Source: Methylobacterium sp. Leaf118 (GTDB taxonomy: Bacteria > Pseudomonadota > Alphaproteobacteria > Rhizobiales > Beijerinckiaceae). Taken from it: a stretch of 64,000 nt of DNA. The notes under the pieces are model-generated. The model did no database searches, had not been told where the DNA came from, and saw only the letters and a program-made list of their open reading frames with translations. Positions 8,675 to 16,510 of this stretch are shown here, one piece after another. Positions within the stretch are counted from its first letter, which is position 1. The number at the start of each line of letters is the position of its first letter. The DNA lies in the NCBI RefSeq assembly GCF_920984675.1, contig NZ_CAKLBV010000001.1:1-64000 (forward strand). Reading direction: 5' to 3'. Both the position numbers and the translations under genes were made by a program.

Positions 8675-9349
8675 ATGAGCTACGGCGTTCGGCTGCACGT
8701 CTGGGGCGAGCGGGCCTGCTTCACACGGCCCGAGTTGAAGGTCGAGCGCGTCTCCTACGACGTGATGACGCCGTCGGCCGCCCGCGGCATCCTTGAGGCC
8801 GTGCTGTGGAAGCCACAGATCCGTTGGATTGTCGACCGCATCCACGTCCTGAACCCCATCCGGTTCCAGTCCTTCCGCCGCAATGAAATCGGCGCCAAGG
8901 CCTCCGCTGCCAATGCCGAGCGGGCGATGCGCGCCGGCGCGACGGTCGGGCTCGGGATCGTCGTCGAAGAGCACCGGCAGCAGCGCGCCGCCACGCTTCT
9001 GATCGAGGTTGCCTACGTCATCGAGGCCCGCTTCGCCCTCACCGACAAGGCCGGCCCCGACGACACGCCGGCCAAATACCTCAGCATGTTCAATCGGCGC
9101 GCCGCCGCCGGCCAGTGCTTCCACCGCCCCTGCCTCGGCACCCGCGAATTCCCGGCCGACTTCGCGCTGCTGCTTCCCGATGCGCCGCCACCGGAGAGCA
9201 GGTTGCCGCCCGACCAGCGCGAGCGCGACCTCGGCTTCATGCTGCACGACATCGCCGGGCCGGAGCGGGTCTCGCACTTCTTCAGGGCGCGGCTGACCGG
9301 CGGCGTGCTCGACGTGCGTGTCTGCCTCGGCGAAGGCACCGTGACGTGA
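8675..9349 (+). CDS. cas5c: CRISPR-associated protein Cas5c (type I-C)
   Basis: A 224-residue Cas5 of the I-C (Dvulg) subtype. In I-C systems Cas5c both caps the 5' end of the crRNA in Cascade and is the endonuclease that cuts the repeat, replacing Cas6; no cas6 is present here. The sequence has the subtype's opening VRLHVWGERACFTRPELKVERVSYDVMTPSAARGI, split here as VRLHVWGERACFTRPELKVE and onward, then LWKPQIRW, SFRRNEIG and a VVEEHRQQR segment where I-C Cas5 enzymes carry catalytic or RNA-contacting residues. It is the first gene of the operon; its TGA overlaps the GTG start of cas8c. Length is normal for the family. Confidence 0.96.
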   Translation: MSYGVRLHVWGERACFTRPELKVERVSYDVMTPSAARGILEAVLWKPQIRWIVDRIHVLNPIRFQSFRRNEIGAKASAANAERAMRAGATVGLGIVVEEHRQQRAATLLIEVAYVIEARFALTDKAGPDDTPAKYLSMFNRRAAAGQCFHRPCLGTREFPADFALLLPDAPPPESRLPPDQRERDLGFMLHDIAGPERVSHFFRARLTGGVLDVRVCLGEGTVT

Positions 9350-11142
9350 CGATCCTCCAGGCCCTCGACCGCTACTACGACCGCATGGCCGCCCGCGGCG
9401 AGGCCGAGGAGGCGGGCACGTCCCGCGAGAAGATCGGGCTGTGCGTGTGCATCGCCTCTGACGGCGCAGTGAGCGAGATCATCGATCTGCACGAGCGCAG
9501 CGGGCGCAAGGCGCAACCGCGCCTGCTCGCCGTGCCGGCGGCGGTGAAGCGCACCGTCGCCATCCTGCCGAACCGGCTCTGGGACAAGACCGCCTACGCC
9601 CTGGGCCGCACCGCGGGCGCGGGCAGCCGCACGGGCCAGGAGCATGCGGCCTTCAAGGCGCTGCATCGCGACCTCCTGGCCGGCACGAACGATCCGGGTC
9701 TCGTCGCCCTCCTGCGCTTTATCGAGACCTGGGACCCGGCCGACCTCGACCGCTTCCCCCATGCGCTCGCGGCACTCGACGCCAACGTCGTGTTCCGTCT
9801 CGGCGACGAGCGCGCCTTCCTCCACGAGCGCGAGGCCGCCCGAACCCTGCTCGCGGGTGCCGTGGCCTCGACATCCGCGCAGATCGGGACGACTTGTCTC
9901 GTGACGGGGACGACGGCCTCCGCAGCGCGGCTCCATCCGACGATCAAGGGGGTCGCGGGCGCGCAATCCTCCGGCGCCGCGCTGGTCTCGTTCAACCTCG
10001 ACGCCTTCACCTCCAACGGCAAGGTCCAGGGCGACAACGCCCCCGTGAGCGAGGCGGCCGCCGCCCGCTACGGCGAGGCGCTCAACCGGATGCTCGACCG
10101 CGGCAGCCCAAACCGTCTCGCGCGATCCATCGGCGACGCCACCGTGGTGTTCTGGGCCGACATCACGGAGGCCGTGAAGGAGCACGCGGCCCGCGCAACC
10201 GAGGATTGGTTCGCCGCGATGCTCGATCCGCCGCCCTCCGACGCGGGCGAGGCGGCCAAGATCGGCGACCGGCTCGATCAGGTCGCCCGCGGGCGCCCGG
10301 TCGCCGAGGCGATCCCGGACGTTGTGCCCGGCACTCGCTTCCACGTGCTCGGGCTGGCGCCGAACGCGGCCCGGCTGTCGGTGCGCTACTGGCTGGACGA
10401 TTCCTTCGAGAGCTTCGCGATCCGGCTCGCCGCCCATCATGCGGCCCTGCGGATCGAGCCCCTGTCCAAGGATTGGGGCGGCGCCCCCTCCATCGCCCGC
10501 CTGCTCGTCAAGACGACGGCGCTGGGCGAAAAGTTCGAGAACATCCCGCCGTTGCTCGCGGGCGAGGTCGCCCGCGCCGTGCTCGGCGGCGGTCCCTATC
10601 CCCGGACCTGGCTCGCGGCCATCGTCACGCGCCTGCGGGCGGGCGACCGGCCCACGGGCTGGCACGCGGCGGCCCTGCGCGCCGGCCTGACGCGCGGCTC
10701 CCTCAGCACAGGAGACATCCCGGTGAGCCTCGCCAAGGACGATCCCCACCCCGCCTACCAGCTCGGGCGCCTGTTTGCGGCTCTGGAGACGGCCCAGCGC
10801 CTCGCGCTCGGCCGCGTCAACGCCACGATCCGCGACCGCTATTTCGGCGCCGCCTCGGCCACGCCCGCGGGTGTCTTTCCGCTGCTGCTGCGGGGCGCGC
10901 AGAGCCATGTCGGCAAGCTGCGCAAGGAGGGCAAGGACGGCTGGATCGAGCGCGAGATCGCCGAGATCGTCGCCCACCTGCCCTCGTCCCTGCCGCGCAG
11001 CTTGAGGCTTGAGGCGCAGGGGCGCTTCGCCATCGGCTACTACCACCAGCGAGAGGCCCAGTTCGCGGGTCGGCCCGCCCTGAAGGCCCAGGTCGAAGCC
11101 GAGGCGGATGCCGGCACGGAAGGGGAGAACGGGGATGTCTGA
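9346..11142 (+). CDS. cas8c: CRISPR-associated large subunit Cas8c/Csd1
   Basis: A 598-residue Csd1-family protein, the large subunit of the I-C Cascade that recognises the PAM and helps open the DNA target. The start is the GTG at 9346, which gives MTILQALDRYYDRMAARGEA, the usual Csd1 beginning, and overlaps the cas5c stop by 4 bases. Typical segments follow: ILPNRLWDKTAYALG, FKALHRDLL, WDPADLDRFP, SFNLDAFTSNG (a conserved Csd1 motif) and WADIT. An open frame extends upstream of 9346 but only as a shadow of cas5c. The 3' end overlaps cas7c by 8 bases. In this family an internal start often yields a separate small subunit Cas11c; a candidate internal start would lie in the C-terminal quarter, and I could not place it with confidence. 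Confidence 0.96.
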   Translation: MTILQALDRYYDRMAARGEAEEAGTSREKIGLCVCIASDGAVSEIIDLHERSGRKAQPRLLAVPAAVKRTVAILPNRLWDKTAYALGRTAGAGSRTGQEHAAFKALHRDLLAGTNDPGLVALLRFIETWDPADLDRFPHALAALDANVVFRLGDERAFLHEREAARTLLAGAVASTSAQIGTTCLVTGTTASAARLHPTIKGVAGAQSSGAALVSFNLDAFTSNGKVQGDNAPVSEAAAARYGEALNRMLDRGSPNRLARSIGDATVVFWADITEAVKEHAARATEDWFAAMLDPPPSDAGEAAKIGDRLDQVARGRPVAEAIPDVVPGTRFHVLGLAPNAARLSVRYWLDDSFESFAIRLAAHHAALRIEPLSKDWGGAPSIARLLVKTTALGEKFENIPPLLAGEVARAVLGGGPYPRTWLAAIVTRLRAGDRPTGWHAAALRAGLTRGSLSTGDIPVSLAKDDPHPAYQLGRLFAALETAQRLALGRVNATIRDRYFGAASATPAGVFPLLLRGAQSHVGKLRKEGKDGWIEREIAEIVAHLPSSLPRSLRLEAQGRFAIGYYHQREAQFAGRPALKAQVEAEADAGTEGENGDV

Positions 11143-12067
11143 GGCCGTCGCGCGCCGCCACGAATTCGTGCTGTTCTTCGACGTGACGAACGGCAATCCG
11201 AACGGCGATCCGGATGCGGGCAACCTGCCCCGGCTCGATCCCGAGACCAACCAGGGTCTCGTCTCCGACGTCGCCCTCAAGCGCAAGATCCGCAACTACG
11301 TCGCGCTCGCCCGGCCCGAGGCGCCCGGCCACGAAATCTACATGCGCGACGGCGCGACCCTCAACGTCGAGCACAAGCGCGCCTGGGCGGCGGTGATGCC
11401 GGAGATCACCAAGGCGGAGGATCTCAAGAAGGGGCCGAAGGAGGCCGACAAGGCCCGCGCCCTGACCCGTTGGATGTGCGACAACTTCTGGGACATCCGC
11501 ACCTTCGGCGCCGTGATGACCACGGGGGTGAATGCCGGGCAGGTGCGCGGGCCGGTGCAACTCGCCTTCGCCCGCTCGGTCGAGCCGGTGCTGCCGCTGG
11601 AGATCGCGATCACCCGGCTCGCCGCCACGACGGAAGCCGATGCCGAGGCCAAGGGCGGGCGCACCATGGGCCGCAAGCACATCGTGCCTTACGGCCTCTA
11701 CCGCGTCCACGGCTTCGTCTCGGCCCCCCTCGCCTCGCACCCGATAAAGGGCACCGGCTTCTCGGAGGCCGACCTCGACCTCCTGTTCGAGGCGCTGTCC
11801 AACATGTTCGACCACGACCGCTCGGCCGCCCGCGGCGAGATGGCCGCGCGAAAACTCGTGATCTTTCGCCACGCCTCCGCGCTCGGCAACGCCCCGGCCC
11901 ATACCCTGTTCGAGCGGGTCAAGACGTGGCGCACCTACCAGGGCACCCGCCACGCGATCGGCGCGCCCGAGACCGACAACTGGCCGGTGGCGCGGGATTT
12001 TTCGGATTACGCGATCACGGTCGAGCGGGAGGGGTTGCCGGAAGGCGTGGAGGTGATCGAGCGATAG
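11135..12067 (+). CDS. cas7c: CRISPR-associated backbone protein Cas7c/Csd2
   Basis: A 310-residue Cas7 of the Csd2 type, the RNA-binding backbone that polymerises along the crRNA spacer. It begins at ATG 11135 after a GGGGA ribosome site inside the end of cas8c and shows the family opening FVLFFDVTNGNPNGDPDAGN and the segments GLVSDVALKRKIRNY, WDIRTFGAVM, GPVQLAFARSVEPV and MGRKHIVPYGLYRVHGF. These match Csd2 throughout its length. It lies third in the operon, where I-C systems place it, and would be needed in several copies per complex. Confidence 0.97.
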   Translation: MSEAVARRHEFVLFFDVTNGNPNGDPDAGNLPRLDPETNQGLVSDVALKRKIRNYVALARPEAPGHEIYMRDGATLNVEHKRAWAAVMPEITKAEDLKKGPKEADKARALTRWMCDNFWDIRTFGAVMTTGVNAGQVRGPVQLAFARSVEPVLPLEIAITRLAATTEADAEAKGGRTMGRKHIVPYGLYRVHGFVSAPLASHPIKGTGFSEADLDLLFEALSNMFDHDRSAARGEMAARKLVIFRHASALGNAPAHTLFERVKTWRTYQGTRHAIGAPETDNWPVARDFSDYAITVEREGLPEGVEVIER

Positions 12068-12077
12068 GGGTTATGCC

Positions 12078-12725
12078 ATGCCGCCCCCTGACCCCGCGGC
12101 CGAAGACGCCCTCATCCCCCTCTCGGCGCTCCAGCACCACCTGTTCTGCCCGCGCCAGAACGCGCTGATCCATGTCGAAGGGCTGTGGGCGGAGGATGCG
12201 GCGACCGCCGAGGGGCGGCTGCTGCACGAGCGGGTCGATGCCGGCGGGGGCGAGGGGCGGCGGGGCGTTCGCGTCGCCCGCGGGCTGGCCCTGCGCTCCT
12301 TCGCGTTGGGCGTGGCCGGCAAGGCCGATGCGGTGGAGTTCCGCAGCGAGGGGAGGGGCAAGCCCGCGCGGCCTTTCCCAGTCGAATACAAGCGCGGCAA
12401 GGCGAAGGCTCACCGGGCCGACGAGGTCCAGCTCTGCGCGCAAGCCATCTGCCTCGAGGAGATGTTCGGCGGCGCCGTCCCCGAAGGCGCGTTGTTCTAC
12501 GGCACCACTCGTCGGCGGCAGGCGGTCGCGTTCGATGCCGATCTGCGCCGTCTCACCGCACAGGTCGCGGCGCAGGCTCGCGCCGTCATCGCGAGCGGGA
12601 TCACCCCGCTTCCGGTGAAGACGCCCGCTTGCCGCCGCTGCTCGCTCGAAGCCCTGTGCCGGCCGGATCGCTTGGCCCGCCCGCCCCAAGTCGCCCGCTG
12701 GCTCGCCGCGCAGATCGCCGAGTGA
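12078..12725 (+). CDS. cas4: CRISPR-associated Cas4 exonuclease
   Basis: A 215-residue Cas4, a RecB-like nuclease with an iron-sulfur cluster that trims prespacers and helps select the PAM for Cas1-Cas2. One cluster cysteine lies in HLFCPRQNALIH near residue 24 and three more in the C-terminal CRRCSLEALC near 185-194. The RecB nuclease motif is VEYKRG near 102-107, with GxxHExxDAG-type N-terminal histidine and GKADAVEF providing the metal aspartate. It starts 10 bases after cas7c and ends 10 bases before cas1, so it is cotranscribed. Size and motif order are normal. Confidence 0.95.
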   Translation: MPPPDPAAEDALIPLSALQHHLFCPRQNALIHVEGLWAEDAATAEGRLLHERVDAGGGEGRRGVRVARGLALRSFALGVAGKADAVEFRSEGRGKPARPFPVEYKRGKAKAHRADEVQLCAQAICLEEMFGGAVPEGALFYGTTRRRQAVAFDADLRRLTAQVAAQARAVIASGITPLPVKTPACRRCSLEALCRPDRLARPPQVARWLAAQIAE

Positions 12726-12735
12726 GGACCGCACC

Positions 12736-13776
12736 ATGCGACGGATGCGTAACACCATCTACGTCACCAGCGAGGCGGCGTGGCTGCGCAAGGACGGGGC
12801 GAACCTCGTCGTCGAGGTGGAGGGCGCGGAGCGCGGCCGGGTGCCGCTCCACCTCATCGAGGGCGTCGTCACCTTCGGGCGCGCCGGGGCTTCGCCGACC
12901 CTGCTCGCAGCCTGCGCCGAGGGCGGGATCTGCGTCTCGCTGCTCGATCCGAACGGCCGCTTCCTCGCCCGCGTGGAGGGCGCGCGCAGCGGCAACGTGC
13001 TCCTGCGCCGCGCGCAGCACCGGGTCGCCGACGATCCGGCCCGCGCCGTGCCGATCGTGCGCGGCATCGTGGCCGCCAAAGCGGCCAACCAGCGCGCGGT
13101 GCTGCGCCGGGCCCTGCGCGATCACGGCGAACGCATTGGTGCTGCCGGGGTCGCGGCCCTGGAAGCGGCGGAGCGCCGGCTTACCGACGCCGCCCGGCGC
13201 ACCCTCGCGGCCGAGACGGTCGATGGCCTGCGCGGCATCGAAGGCGAGGCGGCCTCGGCCTACGTCGCCGCCTTCCCGCACTTGGTCCGAGTCGAGGATC
13301 AGGCTTTCGCCTTCGACGGGCGCTCGCGCCGTCCACCGCTCGACCGTATCAACGCGCTGCTCTCCTTTCTTTACGCGATGCTTGGCCACGATTGCCGCTC
13401 GGCGCTGGAGACGCATGGCCTCGACCCGCAGGTCGGCTTCCTGCATGCCGACCGCCCGGGCCGAGCCGGGCTCGCCCTCGATCTGATGGAGGAGTTACGC
13501 CCGGTGCTGGCCGACCGTCTCGCACTCAGCCTCGTCAACCGGCGCCAGCTCACGGCCGCCGACTTCACGGTCGAGGAGGCCGGCGGGGTGCGGTTGATGG
13601 AGGAGGCACGCAAGCGCGTGCTGGTGGCGTGGCAGGAGCGCAAGCGCGAGGAGTTGCGCCATCCCTTCCTCGACGAGATGATGCCACTCGGCCTCGTCGG
13701 CCACGCCCAGGCCCAGATGCTGGCGCGCCACCTGCGCGGCGATCTCGACGGCTACCCGGCCTTCGTCTGGCGCTGA
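12736..13776 (+). CDS. cas1: CRISPR integrase Cas1 (type I-C)
   Basis: A 346-residue Cas1, the integrase that inserts new spacers at the leader end of the array. The N-terminal beta domain begins NTIYVTSEAAWLRKDG and the helical domain holds the metal site: Glu in GLRGIEGEAASAY (about 161), His in VGFLHADRPGRAGLALDLME and the following acidic DLMEELRP helix. Type I-C Cas1 proteins have this length and opening. It begins 10 bases after cas4 and ends 9 bases before cas2. All catalytic positions appear intact, so the locus should be able to acquire spacers. Confidence 0.97.
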   Translation: MRRMRNTIYVTSEAAWLRKDGANLVVEVEGAERGRVPLHLIEGVVTFGRAGASPTLLAACAEGGICVSLLDPNGRFLARVEGARSGNVLLRRAQHRVADDPARAVPIVRGIVAAKAANQRAVLRRALRDHGERIGAAGVAALEAAERRLTDAARRTLAAETVDGLRGIEGEAASAYVAAFPHLVRVEDQAFAFDGRSRRPPLDRINALLSFLYAMLGHDCRSALETHGLDPQVGFLHADRPGRAGLALDLMEELRPVLADRLALSLVNRRQLTAADFTVEEAGGVRLMEEARKRVLVAWQERKREELRHPFLDEMMPLGLVGHAQAQMLARHLRGDLDGYPAFVWR

Positions 13777-13785
13777 GGCGATGCG

Positions 13786-14076
13786 ATGCTGATGCTCGTG
13801 GCCTACGACGTGAACACCGAGTCCCCCTCAGGACGCCGCCGCTTGCGGCGGGTCGCCCGTGCCTGCCTCGATTACGGCCAGCGGGTGCAGAACTCGGTGT
13901 TCGAATGCGAGGTCGAGCCGGCGCAATGGACGGCGTTGCGCGCCCGGTTGGTGGCCGAGATCGACCCGCAGCACGATTCCCTGCGCTTCTACCGCCTGGG
14001 TGCCGAAGGACGCCGCCGCGTCGAGCATGTCGGCGCCAAGCCGACCCTCGATCTCGACGGCCCGCTCTTGTTCTAA
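13786..14076 (+). CDS. cas2: CRISPR-associated Cas2
   Basis: A 96-residue Cas2, the dimeric ferredoxin-fold partner that bridges two Cas1 dimers during spacer integration. It has the MLVAYDVNTE start with the conserved Asp at residue 8, the RRLRRVARACLDYGQRVQNS segment and a C-terminal strand ending DGPLLF, as in I-C Cas2. It is the last gene of the operon. The CRISPR leader starts directly after its TAA, the standard I-C arrangement. Confidence 0.97.
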   Translation: MLMLVAYDVNTESPSGRRRLRRVARACLDYGQRVQNSVFECEVEPAQWTALRARLVAEIDPQHDSLRFYRLGAEGRRRVEHVGAKPTLDLDGPLLF

Positions 14077-14262
14077 CCGCGGTGACGCGAACCGGGAGCG
14101 AGCAGGCCGTTCATCGATGGTTCGCGCAGCCCGTAAGCTGCTGGAACCTCTCGGAATTCGCCCCAGCTCCACAGACGCAGATCCAACGCCCCACGCCGTT
14201 TCTAGGCGGTTCGCGCAGATCTCTCGATTTCCTGAACCTGATCAACTTGTTACGATGAGGCC
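14077..14262 (+). promoter_or_regulatory. CRISPR leader with a repeated 11-mer
   Basis: The 186 bases between cas2 and the first repeat are the expected leader, which would hold the array promoter and the integration signal. GGTTCGCGCAG occurs twice in the same direction, at 14119-14129 and 14209-14219, 90 bases apart. The 40 bases before repeat 1 are the most AT-rich part. Leader polarity is supported by repeat decay at the opposite end of the array. Confidence 0.7.
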
Positions 14263-16431
14263 GTCGCTCCCTCACGGGGGCGCGGATCGAAACTTGCCGG
14301 GCGCCGGCTGGTAGTACGGCTCCGCCGTCGCTCCCTCACGGGGGCGCGGATCGAAACTCGTTGGCTGCCGCGGCCTGCGCGGTGATGCGGGTCGCTCCCT
14401 CACGGGGGCGCGGATCGAAACGTCGGGGAGGAGACCTTCCTGGAGATCGTGTCCGGTCGCTCCCTCACGGGGGCGCGGATCGAAACATGGGTGCGCCTCC
14501 TCGCGCATGAGCGGCCGCGGGTCGCTCCCTCACGGGGGCGCGGATCGAAACACGAAGCGATGAAGCGGGTCGTAGGTGCGGAGGGTCGCTCCCTCACGGG
14601 GGCGCGGATCGAAACTCGCTCCTCGAGACGGCGCTGCGCCTATCGGGTGGTCGCTCCCTCACGGGGGCGCGGATCGAAACTTGGCCATCGCGGCTACGCC
14701 CTCGTAGACGCCATGTCGCTCCCTCACGGGGGCGCGGATCGAAACCTACGTGCGGATGGCCACTGCGAGGCCCCCGGCGTCGCTCCCTCACGGGGGCGCG
14801 GATCGAAACCCCTGATCCCAAAGCTGGTCGGAACCCGCTCCAGTCGCTCCCTCACGGGGGCGCGGATCGAAACTTCGTATCTCACGAGCAGGGCGGCGAC
14901 AGACAGGTCGCTACCTCACGGGGGCGCGGATCGAAACTTGCAGAGATAAAGCCGCCCTTCCCGAAGCCGGGTCGCTCCCTCACGGGGGCGCGGATCGAAA
15001 CTCCGCGACCTTCTGGACGAGCACAGCAAGAGCGTGTCGCTCCCTCACGGGGGCGCGGATCGAAACAGGCTCATAGCCAAGCCGTGAACGGGCTGCCGGC
15101 GGTCGCTCCCTCACGGGGGCGCGGATCGAAACGCTATGCAGATCGGGCTTGGCCGCACCGTCAGCGTCGCTCCCTCACGGGGGCGCGGATCGAAACTATC
15201 GCCTCGTCCTCAAGGACAAGGCTGATGTCGTCGCTCCCTCACGGGGGCGCGGATCGAAACGCCGAACAAGCCGGCCGACGAGTCCAAGGCGCCGGTCGCT
15301 CCCTCACGGGGGCGCGGATCGAAACTTCGCCAGCCAATCCGAGACGCGGAGCGCCTCCGGTCGCTCCCTCACGGGGGCGCGGATCGAAACGCGCTGGGCG
15401 GCAGGCCCGTCGGCCCGGTGACCGCGTCGCTCCCTCACGGGGGCGCGGATCGAAACACGAAGGCCTTGAGGCTTTCCCCGAGAGCCGTCACGTCGCTCCC
15501 TCACGGGGGCGCGGATCGAAACGCGCTGATCAACTCCAACCTGACCCGATCCTCGGTCGCCCCCTCACGGGGGCGCGGATCGAAACTGCCCGAGCACGTC
15601 GCTTGCCATGCGGATGGCTGTCGCTCCCTCACGGGGGCGCGGATCGAAACACCGATCTGGTCCTGAAGGAGGAGCGCTTCCGCTGTCGCTCCCTCACGGG
15701 GGCGCGGATCGAAACTCCTGCTTGTCGCTGATCGTGAAGATGGCTGCGGTCGCTCCCTCACGGGGGCGCGGATCGAAACAAAGTCGCCGAGCATCGCCGT
15801 GAAAGGGCTGCGGGTCGCTCCCTCACGGGGGCGCGGATCGAAACTTGTTGAGGTAGACGAGGGCGCCGAGCGCCAGCGGTCGCTCCCTCACGGGGGCGCG
15901 GATCGAAACACGGTGGCCATCAGACCGGCCGGCCTCGGATCGTGTCGCTCCCTCACGGGGGCGCGGATCGAAACGAGGGCTATGGCGCCGTGTTCAACAC
16001 GGTGGACAGGTCGCTCCCTCACGGGGGCGCGGATCGAAACCACATGACAGAAGCTTGAACGGCCCCCATCGCGGTCGCTCCCTCACGGGGGCGCGGATCG
16101 AAACACGTCCGATCGCACCTCGGGTGAAAACCTCGGCGGTCGCTCCCTCACGGGGGCGCGGATCGAAACTAGCGGAACGGGATCGTCTGCTAGATGAGCA
16201 TGGGGTCGCTCCCTCACGGGGGCGCGGATCGAAACGATGAAGCCGGCCGGGGCTTGAGAGGACCAACCCTGTCGCTCCCTCACGGGGGCGCGGATCGAAA
16301 CAAGCTGCTGCGCATCACGGGCGGCTCGCTGCGCACGTCGCTCCCTCACGGGGGCGCGGATCGAAACAGCTCGAACCGGGCCAACTCCAGCCTAGTGATC
16401 CTCGTCCCCTCACGGGGGCGAGGATCAGACG
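14263..16431 (+). CRISPR. Type I-C CRISPR array, 33 good repeats plus one degenerate end repeat
   Basis: The repeat is 31 bases: GTC, then GCTCCC, loop TCAC, GGGGGC, and a 3' part GCGGATCGAAAC. It forms a 6-bp stem with a U-G pair, as expected for I-C repeats cut by Cas5c to leave an 11-base handle ending GAAAC. Repeats start at 14263, 14327, 14391, 14456, 14521 and so on to 16337; spacers are 33-35 bases. Two inner repeats have one change each: 14907 (C to A, breaks a stem pair) and 15556 (T to C, turns U-G into C-G). The repeat at 16401-16431 differs at both ends but keeps the stem, marking the leader-distal end. Repeats are read on the plus strand from the cas2 side. No spacer was seen to match another part of this window. 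Confidence 0.99.
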
Positions 16432-16467
16432 TAGATCTCTGCGGCGGGGAGTGTCTTCCCGCCGCCA

Positions 16468-16496
16468 TCGCCTCTCACCGGGCGCGGATGCGACGG
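16468..16496 (+). repeat. Strongly decayed CRISPR repeat beyond the array end
   Basis: CATCGCCTCTCACCGGGCGC followed by GGATGCGAC resembles the array repeat with several substitutions and small shifts. It lies one spacer-length beyond the degenerate repeat at 16401-16431. It is best read as an older repeat that has drifted, and it ends only about 15 bases from the stop codon of cas3. Confidence 0.6.
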
Positions 16497-16510
16497 AAGC
16501 GAACGGCCCG

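Noticed and set aside
9115-9345. Upstream extension of the cas8c frame
   Set aside because: It lies inside cas5c, has shadow-like Arg/Pro composition and lacks homology; the GTG at 9346 gives the normal Csd1 start.
9013-11295. A 760-residue minus-strand frame opposite cas8c
   Set aside because: It is antisense to a strongly supported cas gene and has the Gly/Arg-rich composition of a GC-rich shadow frame.
14263-16431. A spacer targeting a gene in this window (self-targeting)
   Set aside because: By eye no spacer matched the window outside the array; a proper search was not possible, so this is not excluded for the rest of the genome.
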